A DNA stretch of 58,877 nt from assembly GCA_030154265.1 (NCBI GenBank), contig JASKKH010000001.1:78443-137319 (forward strand). Reading direction: 5' to 3'. The notes under the pieces are model-generated. The model worked only from the letters and a program-made list of their open reading frames with translations, did not search any database and had not been told where the DNA came from. The stretch is from Clostridia bacterium (lineage in GTDB: Bacteria > Bacillota > DSM-521 > Neomoorellales > Neomoorellaceae). A program made the translations under genes and the position numbers. Positions 1 to 8,171 of the stretch are shown in pieces (the stretch's first letter is position 1; the number at the start of each line of letters is the position of its first letter).

Positions 1-108
1 AAGTAGAAACCCATGCTTATCTTTGTGCCATAACCATGATTGCTGCAGTATTACCATTAGCTGAGCTTGTTGTCCTGTTCTAATTTTGGAATTATGTAAA
101 ACCCTCAA
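1..108. other. Left edge downstream of aroC, unresolved
   Basis: These 108 bases follow the aroC stop on the minus strand. An open minus-strand frame of 19 codons starts with ATG at position 57 and runs off the left edge. It has no convincing ribosome site and I do not recognise it. It could be the start of the next gene or plain intergenic DNA. Confidence 0.2.
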
Positions 109-1269
109 TTAACTATTAATGCCCAATTTAAGATACTTTCTATATACCTCAAATCGCTCTTTAATTTCTGAGAGGTGATCGCCGCCAAATTTCTCTAAAG
201 CTGCCACGGCAAGCACCCAAGCTACTACTGACTCAGCCACTACTGCCACTGCCGGAACTGCACAAACATCAGAACGTTCAATGCTGGCTTCTACCGGTTC
301 CTTCGTTAAGAAATCAACACTGGGTAATGGATGCATCAAAGTAGGTATTGGCTTCATGGCTGCACGCAAAATGATAGTTTCACCATTAGTCATCCCACCT
401 TCGATACCCCCAGCCCGGTTGGTGGGATGATAAAAACCATGTCCTTCTTTATAATCAATGGCATCATGAGCCTGGCTTCCTGGTAACCCCGCAAGTTCAA
501 AACCTTTACCTATTTCTACTCCTTTGATGGCAGGTATACTCATTAAAGCCTGAGCTAATTGGCCATCAAGGCGTCTATCCCAATGGACATGGGCGCCTAA
601 CCCGGCAGGTGCCCCAGCTACCTGAACTTCCACAACACCCCCAAGGGTATCTCCTTTTTTCCGTGCTTCTTCAATAGATGCTATCATAGCCTCGCTTGTT
701 TCCGGTTCAGCACAATAAACAGGTGAGTCTTTAGCCGTACAGGCAGTCGCGAAATCAATCTCACCTTGAACTTTTACCGGACCAATCTGGACTACATGAC
801 TTACCAGTTCAATTCCAAGCTCTTTTAGAAAAAGTGAAGCTACCGCTCCTACAGCAACCCGAGCAGCAGTTTCCCGGGCACTGGCCCGTTCCAAAATGTT
901 TCGTAAATCAGATTGATTATATTTCAGCCCTCCAGGTAAATCTGCATGTCCCGGTCGTGGCCGCGTAACTACTCGTTCAGCTTTAGCCTCCGGGCTTGGA
1001 TCCATAATATTTTGCCAATTTTCCCAATCACGATTTTTTATAAAAAGGGATATGGGACTGCCTAGAGTATACCCTCCCCTTACTCCAGCCATAATTTCGA
1101 CCTGATCCTTTTCAATGGCCATACGACCACCACGGCCATAGCCTCCCTGACGACGAGCTAAGTATGTATTAATCTTATGGGCTTCTAAAGGTACTTTTGC
1201 CGGCATACCTTCAATTATGACAGTTAAACCTCGGCCATGGGATTCCCCTGCAGTTAGATAACGCAACAA
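109..1269 (-). CDS. aroC: Chorismate synthase
   Basis: This enzyme converts 5-enolpyruvylshikimate-3-phosphate to chorismate with reduced FMN, the last common step of aromatic amino acid synthesis in the cytoplasm. The 386-residue length fits the family. The GESHG signature is at residues 8-12, the FMN-binding region with RASARETAARVAVG lies near residues 127-141, and the C-terminal RSDVCAVPA motif is present. The start is a TTG at 1269 preceded by GGGAGGAAG, and a second TTG directly follows. It is the last recognisable gene of a minus-strand run that includes aroE 44 bases upstream. Product assignment is secure; the exact TTG is less so. Confidence 0.97.
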   Translation of the reverse strand: MLRYLTAGESHGRGLTVIIEGMPAKVPLEAHKINTYLARRQGGYGRGGRMAIEKDQVEIMAGVRGGYTLGSPISLFIKNRDWENWQNIMDPSPEAKAERVVTRPRPGHADLPGGLKYNQSDLRNILERASARETAARVAVGAVASLFLKELGIELVSHVVQIGPVKVQGEIDFATACTAKDSPVYCAEPETSEAMIASIEEARKKGDTLGGVVEVQVAGAPAGLGAHVHWDRRLDGQLAQALMSIPAIKGVEIGKGFELAGLPGSQAHDAIDYKEGHGFYHPTNRAGGIEGGMTNGETIILRAAMKPIPTLMHPLPSVDFLTKEPVEASIERSDVCAVPAVAVVAESVVAWVLAVAALEKFGGDHLSEIKERFEVYRKYLKLGINS

Positions 1270-1313
1270 ATTAACTTCCTCCCGCTTCTATAAATAAAGA
1301 CTAATTTAAAAGA

Positions 1314-2180
1314 CTAATTTTTCTTATTAACTGCTCCATACAAAACTTTTTCCATTACTTCTACAGGAGCATCTTGTCCAGTCCATAATGTAAAAGCCTC
1401 TGCTCCTTGATAAAGAAGCATACTTAAGCCACTTATAACATAGCATCCTCTTTCACGCGCCTGTTTTAAAAACTTGGTTTCAATCGGGTTATAAACCAAG
1501 TCATAAACCCATTGACCTTTCTTGAACCCCCCACCAGGTAAAGGTGTATCCTCTACCTTGGGCCACATACCTAAACTGGTAGTATTAATAACTAAATCAG
1601 CCTCAGATAATACCAGATGTAATTCTTTCTCATCCATACTGTAAACTTCAGGTATAAGACCGCATTTATCTGTTAATGAATCCGCCAACTTCATAGCATT
1701 GGCCAAGGTTCTATTGGCAATGCTTAATTTAGTACATTTAGCATCAACTAAAGCAAAAGCAACAGCCCGGGCAGCTCCACCTGCTCCCAAAATAAGAACA
1801 TTTTTACCCGAGGGATTAAAGCCTGCTTCGTTTAATGAACGTATAAACCCTGTTCCATCAGTGTTGTAACCTACTAATTCATTACCGTTATTTACAATAG
1901 TATTTACAGCCCCGATACGAGCTGCAATAGGTTCTACCCTATCTAAATACTTAATAATTTTTTCTTTATGAGGTACTGTAACATTAGCTCCTTTAAAACC
2001 TAAAGCTTTAAGACCAGCAACAGCTGTTGATAATTCACCAGGTCTGACAGGAAATGCCAAGTATAATAAGTTTTCCCCAGTAGCACCGAAAGCCGCATTA
2101 TGTATTAATGGAGATAAAGAATGTTCAACTGGATATCCCAAAAGCGCAACGAGCCTGGTAGAAGCCTTTATTTGTACCAA
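1314..2180 (-). CDS. aroE: Shikimate dehydrogenase
   Basis: This is the NADPH-dependent 3-dehydroshikimate to shikimate reductase of the aromatic pathway. The substrate-binding motif SLSPLIHN is at residues 21-28, the catalytic lysine in NVTVPHKE is about residue 73, the paired aspartate in NTDGTGF is about residue 108, and the glycine-rich NADP loop GAGGAARAV is near residues 132-140. The 288-residue length is normal. The start appears to be TTG at 2180 after GGGGTGTAAGG. It lies between yqeG and aroC on the same strand, as in other Firmicutes, and is probably co-transcribed with both. Confidence 0.97.
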   Translation of the reverse strand: MVQIKASTRLVALLGYPVEHSLSPLIHNAAFGATGENLLYLAFPVRPGELSTAVAGLKALGFKGANVTVPHKEKIIKYLDRVEPIAARIGAVNTIVNNGNELVGYNTDGTGFIRSLNEAGFNPSGKNVLILGAGGAARAVAFALVDAKCTKLSIANRTLANAMKLADSLTDKCGLIPEVYSMDEKELHLVLSEADLVINTTSLGMWPKVEDTPLPGGGFKKGQWVYDLVYNPIETKFLKQARERGCYVISGLSMLLYQGAEAFTLWTGQDAPVEVMEKVLYGAVNKKN

Positions 2181-2209
2181 CCTTACACCCCACTATCTAA
2201 GTTAAAAGT

Positions 2210-2722
2210 TCATTCACCTTCGTTTGAATCACTTAAAACTAAACGTCTGGTAACTAACCTCTCAAATTTACGTACTAACTTTGTGCCGAAAAATTCACGA
2301 CTATTAATCGGCATTACTAATATTGTTAGGAGGCCTAAGCGGTTCCCCCCCAATACATCAGTAAATACCTGATCACCAATTACAGCAGTATTATTTAATC
2401 CCGTCCCAAGAACAGCTGTCGCCTGGTAAAAAGCCCGCTTTCTTGGCTTTCCAGCTCTAGATATCCAGGGAATACCTAAAAAATCTGCTACTTTTTGTAC
2501 ACGTTTTCCGCTATTATTAGAAACTAAACAAGCTTTAAACCCATAATCTTTAAGTTTTTTAAACCATAGGTAAATTTTGTTGTCTATTGTGGCGCGACCC
2601 CATTCAGTAACTGTATTATCAAGATCAATTATTAAACCGCGGATACCCCGGGCCTTTAAATCAGCCAGGGGTATCTCGGTCAGTGAACGTACATAAAGGT
2701 CAGGATTTAGAAGTTTAAACAT
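2210..2722 (-). CDS. yqeG: YqeG-family HAD phosphatase
   Basis: This is a HAD subclass IIIA phosphatase of the YqeG family. The catalytic DxDxT motif is DLDNT at residues 33-37, counted from the chosen start. VSNNSG (motif II), the GKPRK lysine region and VIGDQVFTDV (motif III acidic pair) follow in order. I place the start at ATG 2722 (MFKLLNPDLY), because a longer frame to 2785 adds 21 residues that do not look like the family. That gives about 170 residues, a typical size. In Firmicutes yqeG often sits beside aroE, as here. The substrate is not established from sequence. Confidence 0.9.
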   Translation of the reverse strand: MFKLLNPDLYVRSLTEIPLADLKARGIRGLIIDLDNTVTEWGRATIDNKIYLWFKKLKDYGFKACLVSNNSGKRVQKVADFLGIPWISRAGKPRKRAFYQATAVLGTGLNNTAVIGDQVFTDVLGGNRLGLLTILVMPINSREFFGTKLVRKFERLVTRRLVLSDSNEGE

Positions 2723-2799
2723 TTTACACCCCAACTTCAGGAACTTAAAACTTATTATACCATAAAAGGAAGCCCGACAATCCATAACTATTACCTAAG

Positions 2800-3456
2800 T
2801 TAGCAGTTCCTTAAATTATGGCCTGCTAAAATTACAATATCCTCTAAACGTACATGTAAACCGCATTCTTTTTCTAGTACCATATTCACCAAACCGGTAT
2901 GATTAAGAGACATCATACAAAAACCCGGCATGAAAGATACTCTATAACCAAATTTAGGCTCTCTTCTAACTTTCTCGGCAATGCCCTCAAAGCCAATCAT
3001 GTGATAAGCAATTACATCCTTTACCATTTCATTACGGGAATATTGGGGGCCTACCACCCAGGTGTATAGTAAACCCGTAACTTCCTCAGCTTCAATCACC
3101 TGTAAAACATGAGGAATGGGACACCCAGCCCCCATGGGACGCCCTAAAACATAATCCCCTTTTTTGATATCCATCTTATCTACCATGTCTGGCCTAAAGG
3201 GAAGAACAATCTTCCGAGCTGAAGGCTCCCCTGGCAGAGGACTTAGAATAAAATCATAAGGATTACCCAAAACATCATGGTCAGGATAAATAGCTTCTTC
3301 TGGACAATTATCACATTTTGCTTTTTCTTTACTATAGTATGGGCAGTCTGATATACTTTTTTGACCAATGTTAACTACCCGAAGAAAACTTTTACAACTG
3401 TCCTCACCGCACATACCGCAATTTTTACCGGGTGGAAGCCAATGTACCGACTGCAT
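2800..3456 (-). CDS. Fe-S domain protein (RnfB/AcsC-type cluster) of unknown function
   Basis: I do not recognise a named function. Residues 8-40 carry the pattern LPPGKNCGMCGEDSCKSF followed by DCPYY, with cysteines 13, 16, 21 and 38. This is the four-cysteine [4Fe-4S] module found in RnfB and in the corrinoid Fe-S protein AcsC. Cysteines 48 and 51 form another CxxC. The remaining 160 residues form a soluble domain with no recognised motif that contains further cysteines, including GAGCPIPH and PGFCMM. It starts at ATG 3456 after AGGTGA, four bases past the stop of the GTPase gene. Together with the GTPase and ABC ATPase upstream it forms a tight three-gene cassette, which suggests a joint role in metal or Fe-S cofactor handling. 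That role is inference. Confidence 0.7.
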   Translation of the reverse strand: MQSVHWLPPGKNCGMCGEDSCKSFLRVVNIGQKSISDCPYYSKEKAKCDNCPEEAIYPDHDVLGNPYDFILSPLPGEPSARKIVLPFRPDMVDKMDIKKGDYVLGRPMGAGCPIPHVLQVIEAEEVTGLLYTWVVGPQYSRNEMVKDVIAYHMIGFEGIAEKVRREPKFGYRVSFMPGFCMMSLNHTGLVNMVLEKECGLHVRLEDIVILAGHNLRNC

Positions 3457-3459
3457 ATC

Positions 3460-4170
3460 TTATTCACCTCGATACAAGTATTCAGAGGCCTGAGAATCCA
3501 GTTTTCTGATTACGCCAAAGTGATGCTTCCACCCAATTTCCTTTTTGCCTACACAAATGGTACAGGTACCAAGGGGAGGATTTCCTTTAAGAAATAAGTT
3601 ATTTTTATCAATTTCCTCGGAATTCTCTATTAATGAGTATAAACGTTGTAATGATGTTCCTTGTAAAGCATTTGTTTCCATAATAACAATTTTACGATGG
3701 GTTTCTTTGATTTTTTGAATAAGGACTTCACGCTCAGCCTGACTTACTAAATCTATCTTTGTAACAACTGCTATATCAGCCAAGCTCACCATTGCCCCCA
3801 TCTTCTCAGGAGCATGAATGCCTGAAATTGAACTTAAAACAACAATACCAAGTCCTTGATTTAAATACGGAGAGCATCTTAAGCATAGACCAGCACTTTC
3901 AACAATAAATAAATCAGTATTGTTCTTATTCGCCCAATCTATAGCCTCACCTAAAACCATAACCCCTGCATGGTCTGGACAAAGATCGCCAGAATATACT
4001 TTTTTGGTCAAGATGTTGAATTCTTCACTAATTTCAATATCTTCATAGGCCTTTACCACATCAATTTTTAAAAAGGCTATTTTCATCTCATCTTTAAATC
4101 TTCTTATAATCTGTTTTATAAGAGCAGTTTTCCCAGCCGACGGAGGACCTGCAACAACTAGTAATTTCAT
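3460..4170 (-). CDS. P-loop GTPase with CxxC motifs (CobW/HypB/UreG-like)
   Basis: The Walker A motif is GPPSAGKT at residues 8-15 and a guanine-specificity TKID motif is at about residues 137-140, so this is a GTPase-like P-loop protein. Two CxxC pairs, LCLRC near residues 96-99 and CTIC near residues 203-206, suggest metal or Fe-S binding, as in nickel and cobalt insertion GTPases. I choose ATG 4170 over the upstream ATG at 4188 because GAGGTGG precedes only the former at a usable distance. It is nine bases downstream of the ABC ATPase stop region and four bases upstream of the Fe-S protein start. A maturation or metallochaperone role is likely, but the client is unknown. Confidence 0.7.
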   Translation of the reverse strand: MKLLVVAGPPSAGKTALIKQIIRRFKDEMKIAFLKIDVVKAYEDIEISEEFNILTKKVYSGDLCPDHAGVMVLGEAIDWANKNNTDLFIVESAGLCLRCSPYLNQGLGIVVLSSISGIHAPEKMGAMVSLADIAVVTKIDLVSQAEREVLIQKIKETHRKIVIMETNALQGTSLQRLYSLIENSEEIDKNNLFLKGNPPLGTCTICVGKKEIGWKHHFGVIRKLDSQASEYLYRGE

Positions 4171-4197
4171 AGGTTCAAACCACCTCATCGATAATCT

Positions 4198-4974
4198 TTA
4201 AGCAAAATTGACTAACTCGTTAGTTATCAAATAACCGGCTCTTAAGTTTTCTCTGATTACACCCATTTTTTTATCTATTTCTATAAGGTTCTGGGCTACT
4301 TTTAGTTCCATCTCATCCTGATTAAGAACTTTTTTAACAGCACCGTTTTCCATAATAATTCTCTTTTGTGTAAGCAAAGCTATGGTCGGATCATGAGTAA
4401 CAAAAATAACAATCTTGCCGGTACTCTCAATAATTTCAATTACCTCCTGTTTAAAAATTCCGGCATTTTCGATTTCATCTAGTAGAATTATTGGCGAAGC
4501 TCCTATAAGAATCGCATCAGCAATCAATAACGACCTCGTCTGTCCCCCGGATAAGACAGTAACTCGCATATCCTTTTTAATTTTTTCCCCTGTGAAGTTG
4601 TTGGCCAAATCAATAGTATCGTCAATAATGTTTTTATCTACAATTTTACGGGCTCTAGCGTGTAATTTTAAAAATTCTTCCGCACTTAAATCAGCAAAGC
4701 ACTTTGTATTTTGGGTTATCATAGCAATAGGTTTTAAAGCAGGATCATACCTTATTTCATCACTAGGAACTTTACCATTAATGAGTACCTGACGTTTACT
4801 GGTTGTATCTCTCTGAGCCAACAGTTCAATGTCTGTTATAAAAGCTGTTTTACCACTTCCTGTAGGCCCAACAATGGAAAGCGTTTCTCCTGCTTTTAGA
4901 CTAATAACATCAAAGTTCTCTTTGACTCCTAATTTATCTCTACCTGGAAGAATAGTTATCTCATTAATCATCAT
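4198..4974 (-). CDS. Orphan ABC-type ATPase without membrane partner
   Basis: This is a single complete ABC nucleotide-binding domain. It has Walker A GPTGSGKT (36-43), a Q-loop glutamine near 88, the signature LSGGQ (141-145), Walker B PIILLDE (161-167) and an H-loop histidine near 194. A 60-residue charged C-terminal tail follows. No permease or binding protein is nearby, and the next two genes encode a GTPase and an Fe-S protein. It may therefore power a protein conformational step rather than transport, as the ABC proteins of the methyl-coenzyme M reductase activation system do. ATG 4974 has AAGGAG seven bases upstream. Function is inferred only. Confidence 0.75.
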   Translation of the reverse strand: MMINEITILPGRDKLGVKENFDVISLKAGETLSIVGPTGSGKTAFITDIELLAQRDTTSKRQVLINGKVPSDEIRYDPALKPIAMITQNTKCFADLSAEEFLKLHARARKIVDKNIIDDTIDLANNFTGEKIKKDMRVTVLSGGQTRSLLIADAILIGASPIILLDEIENAGIFKQEVIEIIESTGKIVIFVTHDPTIALLTQKRIIMENGAVKKVLNQDEMELKVAQNLIEIDKKMGVIRENLRAGYLITNELVNFA

Positions 4975-5085
4975 AATTGGCTCCTTTCACTAAGCTTTCT
5001 TTTATGGGTAACTATTTAATTGGGGAGCTGAACCATTTCGACTAATAATCTATTTCAAACCTCCTTTTGTTTTGGGGTCTGTTTA

Positions 5086-5114
5086 TCTTTATGCTAACAG
5101 TCAACTAGTTGCAA
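5086..5114 (-). promoter_or_regulatory. Possible sigma-A promoter with palindrome for the ABC/GTPase/Fe-S operon
   Basis: Reading the minus strand, TTGCAA (5114-5109) and TAAAGA (5091-5086) are separated by exactly 17 bases, which fits a modest sigma-A promoter. A perfect 10-bp palindrome CAACTAGTTG (5102-5111) overlaps the -35 end of the spacer and could bind a repressor. The ABC ATPase start is about 110 bases downstream, so the leader is long. This is inferred from pattern only. Confidence 0.35.
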
Positions 5115-5184
5115 CAATATCGAAAACGGTACTTTTTCACAGGTATGAGGACTGCTACCCAACCAATAAAAAAAGACCCCATGA

Positions 5185-5670
5185 TGAACTGAACCCTGTT
5201 TAGTAGACACACGAATAAAAACCTATGCTGATTTCAGGAAATGGTTTCTGTATTCAGCAGGAGCCATTTCTTTCAATTTGGATTGGAAACGCTCATTATT
5301 GTTACTTCATTGTTAAACAAGTCCAGTATTACCGATAGATACATTCTTCGACCATTGAAGATAAGATATGTTATGTCTGTTACCCATTTTTGATCTGGCC
5401 TGTCGGCTTTAAAGTTTCTATTCATAATATTGGGTAATGTCTCTTGCCTCTTACCTTGATACTGTAAATGCAGCCTTCTTCTGCGTATTACAGCCTGGAG
5501 CTTCATTTGCTTCATCAAACGATAGACTTTTCATAATACATTCTAACAGCCTCTAATTTGAATTCCTTACTGTAACTTTGAAACTTTTGCCCTTTTTTGG
5601 CCATAAAAATCACCCCTTAAAGTAGATTATTGGATTTTTTATCCGTGTCTACTTTAAGGGGTTCGGTTCA
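5185..5670 (-). mobile_element. Internally deleted IS3-family (IS150-like) element
   Basis: Both termini are preserved as imperfect inverted repeats about 35 bp long. One end reads TGAACTGAACCC... with AGTAGACAC and the other, read inward on the opposite strand, reads TGAACCGAACCCC... with AGTAGACAC. Between them, on the minus strand, are three pieces. There is an orfA start at 5604 (MAKKGQKFQSYSKEFK, ending early), a 70-residue piece of the orfB integrase core, and an orfB C-terminus (NNERFQSKLKEMAPAEYR). Pieces are missing between them, so no active transposase is made. No clear target duplication is visible. It is now a 486-bp non-autonomous relic. Confidence 0.85.
5273..5518 (-). pseudogene. 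IS3-family transposase orfB fragment
   Basis: This frame encodes an 81-residue piece of the DDE integrase core. The segment RPDQKWVTDITYL carries the first catalytic aspartate and is followed by GRRMYLSVILDLF, both typical of IS150-type OrfB. The N-terminal helix-turn-helix region and the second aspartate and glutamate of the triad are absent. The last residues come from a frameshifted junction to the orfB C-terminal piece, which is in another frame at about 5227-5300. It cannot be a working transposase. Confidence 0.85.
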
Positions 5671-5701
5671 TGGAAGGTTTCTTATTTTTAAATAGCTACC
5701 A

Positions 5702-6325
5702 TTATTTTTTGAAAATCCCGAAGGGTTTTCCTATAGGTAGAAATTCTCTACCAAAATGCGTATTTAAAACCACAGCTCCTGACCCATAAAAGGAAAACAG
5801 TGATATTAATAGTTCAGACCAGGCTGCTAGTTTATGAGAAGAATGAGGAGCAATACCAAAAGTACTTAAAGCAAGTCCTATAAACAACAGGTCAATGAGT
5901 ACAAATATGATAAATAAAACCTTATTTGTTTCCATTGAACCAATAGTCATAAATACTGAAAAAATAAGATATCCGATAAAAGCAAAACCTAATTGTTTTG
6001 GATCAGCTGTTTTTGCAGCAGCTTCCCCAAAAATCCCTAAATTCATCATCCAACCAACAGCTACAGCTAACCAAAAAAGACCATACCCTCCAAACGCAGT
6101 AGCACCAAAAATGTTGTCTTTTTTAAAGTCGATAACACTAGCAAATAACTGCCCCAATCCTCCAAGTAAGATAGCCCATGGAAGTATAAAGGATACTCCA
6201 CTTGTCCAACCCAACTTGCTTGATGAGGCCACAATTGTTACCAAAGCTAAACCGAGCAATCCTAATGCCGATGGGTCAGCTGTAACATTTTTAACTGTTG
6301 TTACATTATTTTTTACCGCTGCCAT
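5702..6325 (-). CDS. Acetate/succinate transporter of the GPR1/FUN34/YaaH (SatP) family
   Basis: This is a 207-residue integral membrane protein with six hydrophobic segments. Near residue 16 it has the family motif region ADPSALGLLGLA, corresponding to NPAPLGL in SatP. The family moves acetate or succinate, usually with protons or by channel-like transport. It starts at ATG 6325 behind a strong GGAGGAGGTAGG site. It is a single gene between the IS relic and sigK. The closest substrate cannot be decided from sequence. Confidence 0.88.
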   Translation of the reverse strand: MAAVKNNVTTVKNVTADPSALGLLGLALVTIVASSSKLGWTSGVSFILPWAILLGGLGQLFASVIDFKKDNIFGATAFGGYGLFWLAVAVGWMMNLGIFGEAAAKTADPKQLGFAFIGYLIFSVFMTIGSMETNKVLFIIFVLIDLLFIGLALSTFGIAPHSSHKLAAWSELLISLFSFYGSGAVVLNTHFGREFLPIGKPFGIFKK

Positions 6326-6493
6326 CTACCTACCTCCTCCAAAATAATTACTGGCCAGAATATTCAACTTTATGTATCTATCTGTTAAATATTCTGACAA
6401 TAGAATGTATAAAAATATTTTTAAAATATTAAAAGGATATATTCGACGAATATATCCTTTTTCCTGCTATTAGAAAATAAAAATCTATAAAAT

Positions 6494-7201
6494 TTATTTC
6501 CTACAACCCTCCGCTGTCAACTCCTTTAAAAGTTTCTGGATGGCCTTTTTCTCTATTCTTGATACATACGAACGTGAAATGCCCATTTTCCGTGCTATAT
6601 CACGCTGTGTCCTACGTAAACCATGCAGTAAACCATAACGCATCTCTATGACCTTTTTTTCTCGAGAATTAAGGATATTAATCTTTTCTCTTATTCGCTG
6701 TCTGTCAAAAGAATTTTCAACAGCCTCTGCTACATCATGATCTGACCCTAAAATATCTATTAGAGTGATTTCATTGCCCTCTCTATCAACCCCAATTGGA
6801 TCATAAAGGAATACCTCTCCCCGATTTTTTTTCATAGCTCGTAGATGCATAAGTATTTCATTTTCAATGCAGCGGGCGGCATAAGTTGCTAATTTAGTCT
6901 TTTTATCACTATTATAAGTATTGATGGCTTTAATAAGTCCAACAGTACCGATACTAATTAGATCTTCATTATCCTCTCCTGTATTTTCAAATTTCTTTGT
7001 AATATGAGCTACCAAACGCAAGTTATGTTCTATTAGAATATCACGAGCCTTAGGATCTCCCTTTTGTAATAGTTTTAAATACTTTTTCTCTTCTTTTTCA
7101 CTTAGGGGCTGAGGAAAAGCATTATTGGTGATGTAAGACAAAAGAAGACTAATACCTTTTAAAACCGACAAGGCAACTACAGTAAATAATCCTGCTCCCA
7201 T
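6494..7201 (-). CDS. sigK: Sporulation sigma factor sigma-K
   Basis: This is the late mother-cell sigma factor that directs coat and spore maturation genes. Region 2 contains [12 protein letters not shown] and [14 protein letters not shown], and region 4 contains [14 protein letters not shown] followed by a helix-turn-helix. A hydrophobic N-terminal pro-segment (about 20 residues, ending before [13 protein letters not shown]) suggests it is made as pro-sigma-K and cleaved at a membrane. The 235-residue frame is continuous, so there is no skin-type interrupting element. ATG 7201 follows GGGAGGTATAGG. It is strong evidence that the organism forms spores. Confidence 0.95.
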   Translation of the reverse strand: MGAGLFTVVALSVLKGISLLLSYITNNAFPQPLSEKEEKKYLKLLQKGDPKARDILIEHNLRLVAHITKKFENTGEDNEDLISIGTVGLIKAINTYNSDKKTKLATYAARCIENEILMHLRAMKKNRGEVFLYDPIGVDREGNEITLIDILGSDHDVAEAVENSFDRQRIREKINILNSREKKVIEMRYGLLHGLRRTQRDIARKMGISRSYVSRIEKKAIQKLLKELTAEGCRK

Positions 7202-7537
7202 ATTATCCTATACCTCCCAGGTAGGATGTTACCCTTTATATATATGGATATAATGCTAACCTGGTGCTTGTCTGTTTAATGGAAGTTTCTTAAATATAAA
7301 CCAAATAAAAGCTCCTGCTAGCTTGCAGGAGCTTAGTTCCAAGTGCTAATCATCTTAAACCTAATAAAATTATAATAACCTTAATATTATTTATATTTTG
7401 TAGGCCAAAATAGTGTTTTTTCAACTATAAATGTTACAAAATAGTTTGAATTAATCATTAATTATTCTGTATATTATGTTTCTTAAATGTAAAAAATACA
7501 TCTATCCCAAAATCAGGATGATTATCGAGGTGATTTT
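7202..7537. other. AT-rich intergenic region between sigK and the divergent small gene
   Basis: This stretch holds the sigK leader, with an inverted CCAGGT/ACCTGG pair (7217-7222 and 7259-7264) that overlaps the region just before the sigK ribosome site. It also holds an orphan hairpin terminator at 7309-7334. The rest (7340-7520) is very AT-rich and shows no open frame, tRNA or known RNA motif that I can identify. Confidence 0.5.
7309..7334 (-). terminator. Orphan intrinsic terminator upstream of sigK
   Basis: A perfect 10-bp stem AAGCTCCTGC / GCAGGAGCTT with a 6-base loop is followed, on the minus strand, by TTTATTTGG. On the plus strand the following sequence lacks a T run. It would end minus-strand transcripts coming from 7340-7540, where no minus-strand gene is visible. 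Confidence 0.7.
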
Positions 7538-8005
7538 TTGGGTGTTCCTGACTTCTCAACTATTTGTACATTAATGACAATATTGGTTTCCTCTTTACTG
7601 GCCTTTGCTTCGTTTAAATCAGCAAATGCAGCCAATAGAGCAACAAAAGTTACTCTAGATATGGCTATTTTTGAAAAACAAAAATATATTAAAGAAAGAG
7701 CAGTTGATTCTAAAGAAAACACTGGTTTAGCATTGATAAGCTTAGTTGATGGTAATACTTATAAAGCTTTTGTTGAATTAGATAATCAACGAAATATATT
7801 TTGTATAAATCTTAATGAATATCCATTAGCAAAATACCCAAAAAAGAACAATGATACAGAAACTGTTTTTGCTTTCCCTTTAAAACTTTATTCTATGGAA
7901 AATCAAAAGTTAACAGGTGGCAAGATTTGGATAAATCAAAATTTAGTAGAAACAATTATATTTTTACCAAAAGAATTAAATTTAGAAAAGGATTTAGACC
8001 TGTAA
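7538..8005 (+). CDS. Hypothetical membrane-anchored protein
   Basis: I do not recognise this protein. The 155 residues begin with an N-terminal transmembrane segment (about residues 6-24). A helical stretch rich in alanine and charged residues follows (ANRATKVTLDMAIFEKQ), then a predicted beta-rich soluble domain. The start is TTG 7538 with GAGGTG six bases upstream; no ATG fits. The coding DNA is clearly more AT-rich than its neighbours, which suggests horizontal acquisition or relaxed selection. It stands alone between sigK and the patatin gene and reads in the patatin direction. Confidence 0.6.
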   Translation: MGVPDFSTICTLMTILVSSLLAFASFKSANAANRATKVTLDMAIFEKQKYIKERAVDSKENTGLALISLVDGNTYKAFVELDNQRNIFCINLNEYPLAKYPKKNNDTETVFAFPLKLYSMENQKLTGGKIWINQNLVETIIFLPKELNLEKDLDL

Positions 8006-8171
8006 CAATTAAATATTTTTTTGCTAAGTTCGACCAGAAAATTAAAACTTTATTAATGTTTCAGAATTATAATATATATCCATCTAATTCCAACATAAAC
8101 TTAGAAACTTAAAAAAGACTCAAACATATAATAATTTGCAACGTTTTATTTTCAAAAGGAGGTTTACCTAA

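Noticed and set aside
2121-2372. Plus-strand open frame of 83 codons
   Set aside because: It lies opposite aroE and yqeG, has no ribosome site and no family pattern.
4415-4792. Plus-strand open frame of 125 codons
   Set aside because: It is the reverse of the ABC ATPase coding region and has no supporting signals.
6494-7201. Skin-type element interrupting sigK
   Set aside because: The sigma-K frame is continuous and full length.
7927-8112. Plus-strand frame of 61 codons overlapping the end of the hypothetical gene
   Set aside because: It is out of frame with the better-supported gene, has no ribosome site, and its composition reflects AT-rich DNA.
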